From: Pusillimonas sp. DMV24BSW_D
Lineage (GTDB): Bacteria; Pseudomonadota; Gammaproteobacteria; Burkholderiales; Burkholderiaceae_B
Direction: 5' to 3'
NCBI RefSeq assembly: GCF_011388195.1
Contig: NZ_CP049990.1
Span: 2,356,001 to 2,420,000, forward strand
DNA length: 64,000 nucleotides
Shown here: positions 8,555-18,781 of the stretch, piece after piece
How the letters are laid out: the number at the start of each line of letters is the position of its first letter
Numbering within the stretch: the first letter of the stretch is position 1
Position numbers and translations under genes: made by a program
Notes under the pieces: generated by a model
Databases searched by the model: none
What the model was told of the DNA's origin: nothing
Seen by the model: only the letters and a program-made list of their open reading frames with translations

Positions 8555-10969
8555 ATGGGCGACCCGGAAAATTCCATGGCAAACGCAAAAGTACACCATA
8601 ACACCCTTGCACCAGGCGAAATTCGCCGAATAGACGCCTTTTGGCGCGCTTGCAATTATCTTTGCGCGGGAATGATCTACTTACGGGATAACCCTTTACT
8701 GCAAGAACCGTTGCAACCGAACCACATAAAAAAACGATTATTGGGTCATTGGGGTTCCAGCCCCGGACAAACTTTTATTTGGGCGCACCTGAACAGAGTT
8801 ATTCAACTAAATCAACTCAATATGATTTATCTGTCGGGCCCGGGGCATGGTGCACCGGCGGTGCTTGCGAATGCCTACCTCGAGGGGAGCTTTAGTGCCA
8901 TTCACCCCGAGGTGTCGCTTGACGCATGCGGCATGTTGGAACTCTTCCGTATGTTTTCGTTTCCGGGGAAGTTAGGCAGCCATTGCACGCCGGAAATTCC
9001 GGGGTCCATTCATGAGGGCGGAGAGTTGGGCTATGTGCTGTCGCATGCCTTTGGCGCAGCGTTTGATAACCCCGATCTTATCGTTACAGCAGTGGTTGGC
9101 GATGGTGAGGCGGAAACCGGGCCGCTTGCCACGGCCTGGCACAGCAATAAGTTTCTGAATCCTACCCGCGACGGCGCCGTTCTGCCTATTTTGCACTTGA
9201 ATGGGTACAAAATCGCCAATCCAACCATTCTTGCTCGTATCGGTAACGATGAGCTTACCCATTTAATGAAGGGGTACGGCTGGACTCCGTTCTTTGTTGA
9301 GGGTGACGACCCCGCTGAAATGCATAAAAAAATGGCCGGCGTGCTAGACCAATGCGTTGCAACGATAAGAAAAATTCAACATCAAGCAAAAGCAACAAAC
9401 TCCTCGCAACGCGCGATATGGCCAATGATTGTCCTGCGCACGCCAAAAGGATGGACGGGCCCCGACGCGTTCAATCATCATCAAATTGAAGGTACATGGC
9501 GTTCGCATCAAGTGCCACTGGCCGATGTGCGCCAAGACCCTGTTCAGCTAAAACTGCTCGAAGACTGGATGCGAAGTTATGATCCCGCCTCATTGTTCGA
9601 TAGTAACGGGGCTTTGTTACCAGCGCTGCAAGAAGCAATGCCCCCGCCCGCCCTGCGCATGAGTGCAAACATGCATGCCAATGGCGGGCGATTACGGATG
9701 CCACTATTTATGCCGGACTTTAAGGAATATGGCGTTACAGTCGATCGCCCCGCCGCCGTGCGCGTTTCACCTACCGCCGTTTTGGCCGCTTTCTTGCGCG
9801 ACATCATGCAACGTAACCCTAATAATTTTCGCTTGTTCAGCCCGGATGAAAATGCATCGAATAAACTTGATAGGGTTTATGAAGTAAGCGGGAAAACGTG
9901 GCTGGCGGATCGATATGCTTCAGATGACGATGGGGGCCATTTGAGCGCCGACGGTCGTGTTATGGAGATGCTCAGTGAACACACTTTGGAAGGCTGGCTC
10001 GAAGGCTATCTGTTAACCGGGCGGCACGGCCTGTTCAACACCTATGAAGCCTTCGCCCATATTGTTGACTCCATGGTCAGTCAGCAAGCGAAGTGGTTGG
10101 ATAAATCGCGTTTGGAAGCACGCTGGCGCGCACCCATTTCTTCGTTGAACATCCTTTTGTCGTCACTGGTGTGGCGCCAGGATCATAACGGTTTTACTCA
10201 TCAAGACCCCGGTTTCCTCGACGTGATCAGTAATAAAAGCGGTGATGTTACGCGAATTTACCTGCCGCCCGACGCCAACTGCCTGCTAAGTGTGGCAGAT
10301 CACTGCCTGCGCAGCGTGAACTACGTTAACGTCATTGTGGCCGACAAGCAGCCCCATTTGTCTTACTTAGATATTGAAGAGGCGGCCACGCATTGTGCCA
10401 AAGGCATTGGCATCTGGTCGTGGGCAAGCAGCGACGAAGGCCGGGAACCTGACGTCGTCATTGCCTGTGCGGGGGATATTGTGACTGCCGAGGCGTTGGC
10501 TGCGGTCGCATTGCTGCGAACTCATGTTCCCGATCTGAGAATCAGATTTGTGAATGTGGTCGATTTATATCGCTTGCTCCCCGACACCGATCATCCGCAT
10601 GGCATAACTCATTCAGACTTCGATGCGCTTTTTACACGCGACAAGCCGGTTGTTTTCAGTTTTCACGGCTATCCCTGGTTAATTCATCGTTTCATTTATC
10701 GCCGACATAATCATGCCAATTTCCACGTGCGTGGCTATCGTGAAAAAGGCAACATTAATACGCCGCTGGAGTTGGCTATCATGAATCAGATAGACCGCTA
10801 CCATCTGGCTATGGATGTACTGAACTACGTACCACGTTTGCAGAATCGGACTTCACACTTTAAAGAGTGGCTTAAAGGGTGCTTGATTGATAGCGTAAAC
10901 TACGCGCACACAGAAGGGACGGATCGGCCCGAAATATCAGGCTGGACATGGCCGGAGCGCAAAGTTTGA
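8555..10969 (+). CDS. xfp: phosphoketolase (xylulose-5-P / fructose-6-P)
   Basis: Thiamine-diphosphate enzyme cleaving xylulose-5-phosphate (and possibly fructose-6-phosphate) with phosphate to acetyl-phosphate and a shorter sugar phosphate. Seen: 804 aa, full family length. Characteristic segments include [41 protein letters not shown] and, C-terminal, [13 protein letters not shown]. The ATG at 8555 has a GGGGAC Shine-Dalgarno 6 bases upstream; an in-frame ATG eight codons later is an alternative. No acetate kinase or phosphotransacetylase is nearby. It overlaps the downstream MFS gene by 22 bases and is divergent from the LuxR-type regulator. Confidence 0.94.
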   Translation: MGDPENSMANAKVHHNTLAPGEIRRIDAFWRACNYLCAGMIYLRDNPLLQEPLQPNHIKKRLLGHWGSSPGQTFIWAHLNRVIQLNQLNMIYLSGPGHGAPAVLANAYLEGSFSAIHPEVSLDACGMLELFRMFSFPGKLGSHCTPEIPGSIHEGGELGYVLSHAFGAAFDNPDLIVTAVVGDGEAETGPLATAWHSNKFLNPTRDGAVLPILHLNGYKIANPTILARIGNDELTHLMKGYGWTPFFVEGDDPAEMHKKMAGVLDQCVATIRKIQHQAKATNSSQRAIWPMIVLRTPKGWTGPDAFNHHQIEGTWRSHQVPLADVRQDPVQLKLLEDWMRSYDPASLFDSNGALLPALQEAMPPPALRMSANMHANGGRLRMPLFMPDFKEYGVTVDRPAAVRVSPTAVLAAFLRDIMQRNPNNFRLFSPDENASNKLDRVYEVSGKTWLADRYASDDDGGHLSADGRVMEMLSEHTLEGWLEGYLLTGRHGLFNTYEAFAHIVDSMVSQQAKWLDKSRLEARWRAPISSLNILLSSLVWRQDHNGFTHQDPGFLDVISNKSGDVTRIYLPPDANCLLSVADHCLRSVNYVNVIVADKQPHLSYLDIEEAATHCAKGIGIWSWASSDEGREPDVVIACAGDIVTAEALAAVALLRTHVPDLRIRFVNVVDLYRLLPDTDHPHGITHSDFDALFTRDKPVVFSFHGYPWLIHRFIYRRHNHANFHVRGYREKGNINTPLELAIMNQIDRYHLAMDVLNYVPRLQNRTSHFKEWLKGCLIDSVNYAHTEGTDRPEISGWTWPERKV

Positions 10970-12129
10970 GTACATTTTTGGTTTGGCTGATGGCGACCGC
11001 CATTGGGGGAGCGGTAGCCAGTAATTATTATGCCCAACCCCTGCTTGATTCAATTGCAACGGAATATGGTGTCTCGTATGGTGCGGTTGGCATTATCGTT
11101 ACCGTCGCGCAAATTGGTTACGGTATCGGTTTGCTATTGCTGGTTCCATTAGGCGATAAATTCGAAAAACGCAACCTTATTTGCATCATGACCCTGATTT
11201 CAGCGTCGGGGTTGCTCATTAGCGGCGTGTCACCCTCTTTACCATTTCTTTTATTGGGTACGGGTATCACCGCTCTTTTTTCCGTTGTCACCCAGTTACT
11301 GATTCCTTTTGGTGCTCAGTTGGCACGCCCCGAAATGCGTGGCCGTATCGTCGGGGTACTCATGAGTGGCCTGTTAATGGGCATTCTGCTAGGGCGCAGT
11401 GTCTCGGGCGGCTTATCTGCGTTTGGAAGCTGGAGAATTGTTTATTTTGTTGCTGCAGTATTCATGAGCCTGATTGCGTTGCTGCTGTGGAAATTATTGC
11501 CGCAACATCGCAACGAGAAGCGGGTTTCGTATGCCGAACTATTACTATCGGTGGCGCGACTTTTCGCCCAAGAGCCGGTTTTGCGGTCTCGTTCCGTGAT
11601 GGGCGCATTGTCGTTTGGTTTGTTTGCCTTGTTTTGGACACCACTTTCTTTCCTGCTAAGCGCCCCACCCTACGAATATTCCAACGCCGTTATTGGTTTA
11701 TTTGGTTTAACCGGCGCGGCCGGCGCAATTTCGGCGGGCTGGGCAGGCCGCCTGGCCGATAAAGGAAGGTCGAATTTAGCTGTTATCCTGGGTTTGGTCA
11801 TTATGCTGGGCTCATGGATTCCCCTTGGTTTTTCTCCTGTCTCCGTTATTGCGTTAGTTGTCGGTGTTATTTTTCTTGATTTTGCCGTGCAGTTGGTACA
11901 TGTAAGCAATATGAACACAATTATTAAATTGCACCCTGAACAACGCAGCCGACTGAACGCCGGCTATATGACGGCTTACTTCGTCGGTGGGGCAAGCGGT
12001 TCGTTCATCGCCGCGCATATTTATGAAGATTACGGCTGGTTGGGCATCACCTTAACCGGATTCGGCCTATCGCTATTAGCGCTAACGCTTGGCCTGAACG
12101 GTCTTCATCGGGAAAAGCGCAGCGCCTGA
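10948..12129 (+). CDS. MFS transporter
   Basis: Twelve-helix major facilitator permease, 393 aa, resembling the YnfM/NepI-type drug or metabolite exporters. Seen: the loop motif [12 protein letters not shown] between helices 2 and 3, and [13 protein letters not shown] at the equivalent place in the second half. The ATG lies inside xfp; a TTG at 10966 overlapping the xfp stop is an alternative start that would shorten the N-terminus by 6 residues. The overlap suggests co-transcription with phosphoketolase. The substrate cannot be inferred. Its 3' end overlaps the convergent copA gene by 25 bases. Confidence 0.82.
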   Translation: MAGAQSLSTFLVWLMATAIGGAVASNYYAQPLLDSIATEYGVSYGAVGIIVTVAQIGYGIGLLLLVPLGDKFEKRNLICIMTLISASGLLISGVSPSLPFLLLGTGITALFSVVTQLLIPFGAQLARPEMRGRIVGVLMSGLLMGILLGRSVSGGLSAFGSWRIVYFVAAVFMSLIALLLWKLLPQHRNEKRVSYAELLLSVARLFAQEPVLRSRSVMGALSFGLFALFWTPLSFLLSAPPYEYSNAVIGLFGLTGAAGAISAGWAGRLADKGRSNLAVILGLVIMLGSWIPLGFSPVSVIALVVGVIFLDFAVQLVHVSNMNTIIKLHPEQRSRLNAGYMTAYFVGGASGSFIAAHIYEDYGWLGITLTGFGLSLLALTLGLNGLHREKRSA

Positions 12130-14360
12130 AAACGGCGCAAGCGTAACGCATTCGACACCACAAATACGCTCGACAAAGCCATTGCGCCTGCTGCAAATAC
12201 AGGGGAAAGCAAGATACCATAGGCCGGGTACAATACCCCCGCCGCCACGGGCACCAACGCAGCGTTATAGACAAAAGCCCAGAATAAGTTTTGCCGGATA
12301 TTACGCATCGTGGCCTTGGAAAGTGCGATGGCATCGGGTACACCCATTAAATCGCCCGACATCAATACGACATCGGCTGCTTCCATGGCAACATCTGTGC
12401 CGGTCCCAATAGCAATCCCAACCTGCGCCTGGGCCAAGGCCGGTGCGTCGTTAATGCCGTCGCCAACGAACGCTACTGAACCATACTGCTCAAAAAGACA
12501 GCTAACAGCGTGAACCTTGCCGTCGGGTAAAACTTCCGCCACCACCTCGTCAATACTCAACTGGCGGGCAATTGCCTCAGCCGTGCGCTGGTTGTCGCCG
12601 GTAATCATGGCAACTTTCAACCCTAGCTGATGTAAAGCCGCAATGGCTTGCACAGTGTTCTCTTTCAAAGGATCGGCAACGGCGATAATGGCCGCCAAAC
12701 GGCCATCTATTGAGGCATACATGGGTGTTTTACCCTCATTACCCAGTTTTTGCGCCGTCTCATTGAAAATGCTCACATCCAGTCCAAGCTTCTGCATGAA
12801 GCGATCGGCACCCACCGCCACCGTCATACCATTAGCTTGTGCCTGAACGCCATAGCCCGTCACAGATTCAAACTCCGTTAAATCGGGCAAGGACAATGAC
12901 TTGTTCTTTGCCGCAGTGACAATGGCCTGCGCAATCGGGTGCTCTGAGCGCGACTCAACTGCGGCTACAAGGGCCAACACATTTTCTTCGTTGAACTCAT
13001 CTGCCACTACCAGGTCTGTTAAAACAGGTTTTCCTTGGGTTAGCGTGCCGGTTTTATCCACCGCCACAACTTTCACGTCACGCAGTAGTTGCAATGCTTC
13101 GCCTTTACGAAACAACACACCAATTTGGGCGCCGCGCCCCGTTCCCACCATAATCGAGGTTGGTGTGGCCAGACCCATTGCACACGGACAGGCAATAATT
13201 AGAACCGCTACTGCATTCACCACAGCAAACGTAAGCGCCGGGCTGGGTCCCCAAATAAACCAGATAACAAAAGTGAGCATGGCAACGCCCATGACGACGG
13301 GCACAAACCATAAAGTAACGCGATCAACCAGCGCCTGAATGGGCAATTTTGCACCTTGCGCCTGCTGCACCATATGAATAATTTGTGCCAGTACGGTGTC
13401 TTTTCCAACGCTAACAGCCTTTACCCGCAATGCGCCGGTCTGGTTCACCGTCCCCCCAACAACCTGAGTGTCGATGGATTTTTCAACCGGTACGGGCTCC
13501 CCGCTAATCATAGACTCGTCAACAAAGCTATGCCCATCCATTACTTTCCCATCAACTGGAATACGTTCACCCGGGCGAATTTCCAGAGTGTCTCCCACCT
13601 GGACCTGCTCAATCGGCAAATCGAGAAGGGTTCCGTCGCGCACAACCCTTGCGGTTTTGGCTTGCAAGCCCATTAAGTGCCGAATCGCCTGGGAGGTGTT
13701 GCCTTTTGCACGAGCTTCAAGAAAGCGTCCAAGCAAAATCAGCGTAACAATGACCGCCGCCGCTTCGAAATAAACGTTCACCGTTCCATCGGGTAACAGC
13801 GCCGGCATAAATGTGGCCACCACGGAATAAAGATAGGCTGCGGCCGTACCAACAGCCACCAATGAATTCATATCGGGCGCGGCCTTAAGCAAAGCCGGCA
13901 CGCCTAATAAATAGAAATTACGGCCCGGCCCCACCAATACGGCGGTTGTAAGCGCAAACTGAAGGAACCAACTATTTTGCGTGCCGATAGTATTTGCGAC
14001 CCAGTGGTGAAACGCCGGCACCAAATGTGCCCCCATTTCCAGAATGAATACCGGCAAGGTGAGCAATAGTGCAACCCACAGTTGCAGGCGCAAGTGCGCC
14101 ACTTCCGCCTGCTGCCGATCAGCCAAATGATCGTCCCCTCCTTCCGACACGACCGAGGCCTGATAGCCCGCTTTTTGAATAGCCTGAATGGCTTGCTGAA
14201 CCAATGACGCATCGGTTACGTCGATTTCGGCCCGTTCCGTTGCCAAATTAACATTCGCCTGTTCGACCCCGGGTAGTTTTTTCAGGACACGTTCAACACG
14301 ACCCACGCAGGAAGCACAGGTCATGCCCTGCACCGACAAGCTGATATGACTGGATTTCAT
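12105..14360 (-). CDS. copA: Cu(I)-translocating P1B-type ATPase
   Basis: Exports cytoplasmic copper(I). Seen: 751 aa from the ATG at 14360. One N-terminal heavy-metal domain has GMTCASC (C15, C18). The ion-channel motif CPC is at 391-393, the phosphorylation motif DKTGT at 435-439, and SEHP and [13 protein letters not shown] follow. A single HMA domain and CPC are typical of bacterial CopA. The ATG at 14360 is preferred over an upstream frame extension because the CueR-type promoter lies just upstream. It is last in the minus-strand copper/cytochrome bd array. Confidence 0.94.
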   Translation of the reverse strand: MKSSHISLSVQGMTCASCVGRVERVLKKLPGVEQANVNLATERAEIDVTDASLVQQAIQAIQKAGYQASVVSEGGDDHLADRQQAEVAHLRLQLWVALLLTLPVFILEMGAHLVPAFHHWVANTIGTQNSWFLQFALTTAVLVGPGRNFYLLGVPALLKAAPDMNSLVAVGTAAAYLYSVVATFMPALLPDGTVNVYFEAAAVIVTLILLGRFLEARAKGNTSQAIRHLMGLQAKTARVVRDGTLLDLPIEQVQVGDTLEIRPGERIPVDGKVMDGHSFVDESMISGEPVPVEKSIDTQVVGGTVNQTGALRVKAVSVGKDTVLAQIIHMVQQAQGAKLPIQALVDRVTLWFVPVVMGVAMLTFVIWFIWGPSPALTFAVVNAVAVLIIACPCAMGLATPTSIMVGTGRGAQIGVLFRKGEALQLLRDVKVVAVDKTGTLTQGKPVLTDLVVADEFNEENVLALVAAVESRSEHPIAQAIVTAAKNKSLSLPDLTEFESVTGYGVQAQANGMTVAVGADRFMQKLGLDVSIFNETAQKLGNEGKTPMYASIDGRLAAIIAVADPLKENTVQAIAALHQLGLKVAMITGDNQRTAEAIARQLSIDEVVAEVLPDGKVHAVSCLFEQYGSVAFVGDGINDAPALAQAQVGIAIGTGTDVAMEAADVVLMSGDLMGVPDAIALSKATMRNIRQNLFWAFVYNAALVPVAAGVLYPAYGILLSPVFAAGAMALSSVFVVSNALRLRRFQALRFSR

Positions 14361-14398
14361 GAGAAACCTCGCAACAAACCAATAGAAGAGATTTGACC

Positions 14399-14429
14399 AG
14401 AATAAACCTTCCCATTGTGGCAAGGTCAA
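14399..14429 (-). promoter_or_regulatory. CueR-type promoter of copA
   Basis: On the minus strand: -35 TTGACC (14429-14424), a 19-base spacer and -10 TATTCT (14404-14399). The spacer holds the dyad CTTGCCACAATGGGAAGG. The overlong 19-bp spacer and the dyad are the hallmarks of MerR/CueR-activated promoters. It sits 4 bases downstream of the DUF2474-like stop and 38 bases before the copA ATG. Confidence 0.85.
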
Positions 14430-14432
14430 GCG

Positions 14433-14567
14433 TCAGGTTGTCATACCGATACTGCTCATAATCCAACGCAGAACTAAAGCGAAAACCGTTAACGCCGCAA
14501 CCCCGCCGAACCACAACGCCACCAGCCACCCCAACCTTTTAAGCCATGGTTTACGCGCGTCTGACAT
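14433..14567 (-). CDS. DUF2474-like small membrane protein of the cyd operon
   Basis: A 44-residue ORF from ATG 14567 to TGA 14433. It reads MSDARKPWLKRLGW, one hydrophobic helix, then LRWIMSS. The PWLKRLGW opening followed by a single transmembrane segment resembles DUF2474 proteins found after cydAB. Such small proteins are thought to act as accessory subunits of bd oxidases, comparable to CydX. It begins 25 bases after cydB, on the same strand. Translation is unproven, but position and pattern are convincing. Confidence 0.78.
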   Translation of the reverse strand: MSDARKPWLKRLGWLVALWFGGVAALTVFALVLRWIMSSIGMTT

Positions 14568-14592
14568 CTTTATTCATTCCGGACTGATAACG

Positions 14593-15600
14593 TTAGTGAT
14601 AACCATCGCCTGGCCTTACTTTGCCCCGAAAAACATAATACGACCAAGCGGTATACATAAGAATAAGTGGAATAATAAGCAACGCTCCCACAAGCGCAAA
14701 ACCTTGGCTTTGCGGTGGCGCGGCCGCATCCCAAATGGTGATGTCAGGCGGGATGATGTACGGCCAAACGCTGATACCCAGACCGCTATAACCCAGAAAC
14801 ACAAGGCACAAGGTGAGCAGAAAAGGCCCCGCATGAGGCTGTTGCCCCAGTTGCCGCCAAGTAGCCCACGTCGCCAGCAAAACCAGAACCGGAACCGGCA
14901 TGAAGTAAAACAGGTTGGGTACAGCGAACCATCGATCGGCGATTTCGGGATGGCTAAGCGGTGTCCAAAGGCTGATTAAGCCAATGACCGCCAACACGGT
15001 AAGCAAGAGTGGCCGCGCAATGCGAATCATGTTTTCCTGCAACTTGCCGTCTGTTTTGAAAATCAGCCAGGTGCATCCCAGCAGTGCATAGGCAATGACC
15101 AGGCCGATTCCCGTAAACACACTAAAAGGTTTCAACCACTCAAGCGCACCACCGGAATACGTGCGCTCAACCACATGAACACCATCGATAAAACCACCCA
15201 GCGTGACCCCTTGAAAAAAAGCCGCGCATATTGACCCGGCAATAAAGCCTTTGTCCCACCAGTGCCTTCTTCTTTCGGATGCCTTGAATCGGAACTCAAA
15301 CGCCACACCACGAAAAACCAGCCCTAAAAGCATGAATATCAGTGGCAACATGAAGGCATCAAGAATAACTGAATACGCCAGCGGAAACGCAGCCAGCAAG
15401 CCCGCCCCGCCCAAAACCAGCCAGGTTTCGTTGCCGTCCCAAACCGGCGCCACGGTATTCATCATGACATCGCGATCGGTTTTGTCTGGGAAAAATGGAA
15501 ACAAGATGCCGATACCGAGATCGAAACCATCAAGCACCACATACATGAAAACGCCAAACAGAATAATAATGGCCCACAACAAAGGTAAGTCGATACCCAT
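14593..15600 (-). CDS. cydB: cytochrome bd-type quinol oxidase subunit II
   Basis: Membrane subunit II of the bd oxidase, 335 aa, opening LPLLWAIIILFGVFMYVVLDGFDLG, with the usual GFDLGIG motif of CydB (residues about 24-30) and the APVWDGNETWLVLGG segment. Its start codon shares one base with the cydA stop, so the two subunits are translationally coupled. The bd oxidase reduces oxygen to water with ubiquinol and contains no copper. Confidence 0.93.
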   Translation of the reverse strand: MGIDLPLLWAIIILFGVFMYVVLDGFDLGIGILFPFFPDKTDRDVMMNTVAPVWDGNETWLVLGGAGLLAAFPLAYSVILDAFMLPLIFMLLGLVFRGVAFEFRFKASERRRHWWDKGFIAGSICAAFFQGVTLGGFIDGVHVVERTYSGGALEWLKPFSVFTGIGLVIAYALLGCTWLIFKTDGKLQENMIRIARPLLLTVLAVIGLISLWTPLSHPEIADRWFAVPNLFYFMPVPVLVLLATWATWRQLGQQPHAGPFLLTLCLVFLGYSGLGISVWPYIIPPDITIWDAAAPPQSQGFALVGALLIIPLILMYTAWSYYVFRGKVRPGDGYH

Positions 15601-17030
15601 TACTGGTCTCCGAAATGTGTGGAACGGTCATGCATCGCCGCCGATATTGGGCGCCGTGCGGTGGCAACCGGTTCGCCCGGCGACCCGGCGTCAGACGGCT
15701 CAGGTTTGGGTTCGTAGGGCTGCGGCCCTTTTGCAATGAGCTTTAACATGTACACAATGCCCGCGCCGAACACGAAAAAATACACCACCACAAAAAGCGC
15801 CAGCGTCACGCCAAGTTCAATAGCGCCGTGAGGTGATACCGCGTCGGCCGTTCTCATGACGTTATAAACAACCCATGGCTGACGCCCTGTTTCTGTCGTG
15901 AACCAACCCGCAAGAATGGCAATCAACCCGGCCGGCCCCATGACAAGAGCGGCCTTATGCAAACGGGGTGACTCGTACAGGCGCCCTCTCCATCGCGCCC
16001 AGTTCGCCCACACCGCCAAGGCGATCATCAGCAGCCCCAGGCCGACCATTACCCGAAAGGACCAGAACACAATCGGCACGAAAGGACGGTCTTCAGGAGG
16101 AAACTCTTTAAGGCTTTTGAACTGACCTTCCCATGAGTGAGTAAGAATCAAACTCCCCAGGTGTGGGATCTCGAGAGCGAAACGATTGCGTTCTTCCTCC
16201 ATATCGGGCCAGCCGAACACAACCAGCGGCACGCCTTCACCCGGGGTGTTCTCCCAATGCCCTTCAATAGCGGCCAGCTTGGCCGGCTGGTGTTCAAGCG
16301 TATTTAAGCCATGTTGATCACCCACCAGTGCCTGGATGGGCGCCACCAGCAAAAGCATGCCCATGGCCATGGAAAACATTTTCTTTACCGCCGCCGATTT
16401 GTTGCCTTTCAGAAAGTGCCAGGCTGCCGAGGCACCAACAAACAAGGCAGTTGCAAGAAACGCGGCTAGCACCATGTGCGTGAGGCGATAGGGAAATGAA
16501 GGGTTGAAAATGACCGCCAGCCAGTCGACGGGAATGACCCGGCCATCAACAATTTCATAACCGGCCGGCGTTTGCATCCAGCTGTTGGAAGCAAGGATCC
16601 AGGTTGAGGAAATTAAGGTGCCCAGCGCCACCATAATAGTGGAGAAAAAATGCAGGCCAGGCCCGACGCGGTTCCAGCCGAACAGCATGACACCCAGGAA
16701 CCCGGCTTCCAGGAAGAAAGCCGTAAGCACCTCGTAAGCCAGCAACGGGCCGGTAATACTTCCGGCAAAGTCGGAGAAAAAGCTCCAGTTTGTGCCGAAC
16801 TGATACGCCATGACCAGGCCCGACACGACACCCATCCCGAAATTAACCGAGAAGATTTTGATCCAGAAGTGATAGAGATCGCGATACAGCGGGTTGCGGG
16901 TTTTCAGCCACAACCCTTCCAATACCGCCAAATAGCTGGCCAGGCCAATGGTAATGGCGGGAAAGATAATGTGAAAAGATATCGTGAAAGCAAATTGAAT
17001 CCGGGCCAGCAATAAAGCATCGATATCCAT
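15600..17030 (-). CDS. cydA: cytochrome bd-type quinol oxidase subunit I (CIO type)
   Basis: Haem-bearing subunit I. Seen: 476 aa, opening MDIDALLLARIQFAF with the haem ligand candidate H19 in FHIIFP, and the conserved GWFTTETGRQPWVVYN. The length is below that of E. coli CydA, indicating a short Q-loop as in cyanide-insensitive oxidases (CioA). The C-terminus ends in a Pro/Glu-rich hydrophilic tail. It lies 45 bases after the glutathionyl-hydroquinone reductase gene on the same strand and overlaps cydB. It could equally be named cioA. Confidence 0.92.
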   Translation of the reverse strand: MDIDALLLARIQFAFTISFHIIFPAITIGLASYLAVLEGLWLKTRNPLYRDLYHFWIKIFSVNFGMGVVSGLVMAYQFGTNWSFFSDFAGSITGPLLAYEVLTAFFLEAGFLGVMLFGWNRVGPGLHFFSTIMVALGTLISSTWILASNSWMQTPAGYEIVDGRVIPVDWLAVIFNPSFPYRLTHMVLAAFLATALFVGASAAWHFLKGNKSAAVKKMFSMAMGMLLLVAPIQALVGDQHGLNTLEHQPAKLAAIEGHWENTPGEGVPLVVFGWPDMEEERNRFALEIPHLGSLILTHSWEGQFKSLKEFPPEDRPFVPIVFWSFRVMVGLGLLMIALAVWANWARWRGRLYESPRLHKAALVMGPAGLIAILAGWFTTETGRQPWVVYNVMRTADAVSPHGAIELGVTLALFVVVYFFVFGAGIVYMLKLIAKGPQPYEPKPEPSDAGSPGEPVATARRPISAAMHDRSTHFGDQ

Positions 17031-17075
17031 TTCACACTCCAGGTTCCATCAAATAACGGGCTTTACTTTAACCCA

Positions 17076-18059
17076 TTACACCGAGGGCGGTTCGCGATGA
17101 TGCGGCGCCGTGAAGTCGATGTCCGGCCCTTTGGGAACCACGCCGGTGGGATTAACGGTGGCGTGACTCTGGTAATAATGGTTTTTTATATGTTTGAAAT
17201 CAACTGTTTCGGCAACCCCGGGCCACTGATAAAGCTCTCGCGTAAAGCCCCACAAATTGGGCATATCGACGATACGCTTCAAATTACATTTGAAATGTCC
17301 GTGGTAAACAGGGTCGAAACGCACCAGTGTGGTAAACAACCGCCAGTCGGCTTCGGTGATGCGATCACCCGTTAAATAACGCTGTCTCGACAAACGCAGC
17401 TCAAGCGACTCAAGCGCATCGAACAATTCCGTGACAGCCTCTTCGTAGGCATCCTGAGTGGTAGCAAAACCCGAACGATACACACCATTGTTCACACTGT
17501 TGTATACCAACTCGTTTACCGCATTGATTTCCTGGTGCAACTCAACTGGATAGTAATCCCCTTCGTTTGCCCCAATATCATCGAATGCTGAATTGAACAT
17601 ACGGATGATTTCAGAGGACTCATTGCTGACAATAACTTTCCTTTCTTTATCCCAAAGAATGGGAATGGTGACCCGTCCGGTATAGTCGGGCTGCGTCAAC
17701 GTATATAACTGATGCACGTAATCGCAATGATTAACCGTATCCGGCACAACGCCCTCACCCGGTTCGAACGACCAACCCTGGCGCCCCATGAAAAAGTGCA
17801 CAATCGAGACGTCGATCATGTTTTCCAGGCCCTTGAGCTTGCGGAAGATCAGCGTGCGATGCGCCCAAGGGCACGCCAGCGAGACATATAAATGGTAACG
17901 CCCGGGTTCGGCTTTGAAGCCGCCCTCACCTGTTGGACCAGCAGCGCCGTCGGCGGTTACCCAATTGCGAAACTGCGCCTCAGTGCGAATAAACCGCCCG
18001 CCGGTTTTCTTGGTGTCATACCAATCGTCGTGCCACTTACCATCAACTAGTAAACCCAT
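17076..18059 (-). CDS. glutathionyl-hydroquinone reductase (YqjG/PcpF family GST)
   Basis: Xi-class glutathione transferase that reductively removes glutathione from glutathionyl-hydroquinones. Seen: 327 aa, with the catalytic cysteine C63 in LACPWAHRTLIFRKLKG and the family segment SFEPGEGVVPDT. A C-terminal helical GST domain follows. It starts 11 bases after the cueR stop, so it is probably in the cueR transcript, followed 45 bases later by cydA. A role in protecting quinone pools would suit a quinol oxidase neighbour; that link is inference. Confidence 0.9.
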   Translation of the reverse strand: MGLLVDGKWHDDWYDTKKTGGRFIRTEAQFRNWVTADGAAGPTGEGGFKAEPGRYHLYVSLACPWAHRTLIFRKLKGLENMIDVSIVHFFMGRQGWSFEPGEGVVPDTVNHCDYVHQLYTLTQPDYTGRVTIPILWDKERKVIVSNESSEIIRMFNSAFDDIGANEGDYYPVELHQEINAVNELVYNSVNNGVYRSGFATTQDAYEEAVTELFDALESLELRLSRQRYLTGDRITEADWRLFTTLVRFDPVYHGHFKCNLKRIVDMPNLWGFTRELYQWPGVAETVDFKHIKNHYYQSHATVNPTGVVPKGPDIDFTAPHHREPPSV

Positions 18060-18070
18060 TTTTTCTCCTG

Positions 18071-18478
18071 TTATTGCTTAATTTGTGCAGGCGGCTGTGC
18101 CAAATCTTCAAGAATGGGACATTCGGGTGAGCCGTCTCCGCCGCAACATTGGGCCAGCCGCTCCAACTCGTTGCGAATGGAAACCAAACGCGCGATGTCA
18201 GTGTCTAATTCCTGAATATACCCCTGCGCCAGTGCTTTTACGTCTTCGCTGCGACGATTGCGGTTACGCCAGAGCTCAAGTAGTGTTTGAATCCGCTCAA
18301 GCGAGAACCCCAAATCACGTGCCCGGCGAATAAAAATAAGTGTCTGAACATCAGTGGGGCCGTACAGCCGGTACCCCGAATCAGACCGGTCGGGGGGTTG
18401 AAGCAAACCTACTTGCTCATAGTAGCGAATCATTTTGGCACTGATGCCCGATTGCTTTGCCGCCGCGCCGATGTTCAT
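18071..18478 (-). CDS. cueR: Cu(I)-responsive MerR-family activator
   Basis: Copper sensor that activates copA and copZ-type promoters. Seen: 135 aa. The N-terminal MerR winged helix reads MNIGAAAKQSGISAKMIRYY and is followed by GYRLYG. The metal loop has C112 and C120 (CCGGDGSPECP), the same numbering as the two copper ligands of E. coli CueR. It is divergent from copZ across a 91-bp region carrying a CueR-type promoter, and heads the minus-strand array ending in copA. Confidence 0.93.
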   Translation of the reverse strand: MNIGAAAKQSGISAKMIRYYEQVGLLQPPDRSDSGYRLYGPTDVQTLIFIRRARDLGFSLERIQTLLELWRNRNRRSEDVKALAQGYIQELDTDIARLVSIRNELERLAQCCGGDGSPECPILEDLAQPPAQIKQ

Positions 18479-18481
18479 TGC

Positions 18482-18512
18482 TTGACCTTCCCACCGTGGG
18501 AACGATTAGATT
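18482..18512 (+). promoter_or_regulatory. CueR-type promoter of copZ
   Basis: Plus strand: TTGACC (18482-18487), 19-base spacer, TAGATT (18507-18512). The spacer carries the perfect dyad TTCCCACCGTGGGAA. This is the same architecture as the copA promoter and overlaps the region upstream of cueR, so CueR may also control its own gene from here. Confidence 0.82.
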
Positions 18513-18569
18513 AAAGTATGCTAATGCTAACAAATGCCTTCGGGCAACGCTGTAAAGGAGTTTAAAAGC

Positions 18570-18767
18570 ATGCAATTTAATGTTCAGGACATGACCTGCG
18601 GCCATTGTGTCGCCGCCATCACTCAAGCTGTGGAAAACGCCTTTCCACAGGCTAAGGTATCGATTAACCTGGAGCAGCATCGGGTGGTTGTCGACAATGT
18701 CGACGACACCGCTGCAGTTCGGAAAATTATTGAAGAGGAAGGCTATACGCCGATTCCTGCCGAATAA
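18570..18767 (+). CDS. copZ: copper chaperone, heavy-metal-associated domain
   Basis: Single HMA domain, 65 aa, with the metal-binding motif MTCGHC (C10, C13), which would carry Cu(I) to CopA. The ATG at 18570 has an AAAGGAG Shine-Dalgarno 9 bases upstream; a longer frame from 18534 is rejected because it would start inside the promoter-proximal leader. It lies behind the CueR-type promoter and 14 bases before a GST gene. Confidence 0.9.
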   Translation: MQFNVQDMTCGHCVAAITQAVENAFPQAKVSINLEQHRVVVDNVDDTAAVRKIIEEEGYTPIPAE

Positions 18768-18781
18768 TTGAAGGGATAGAT

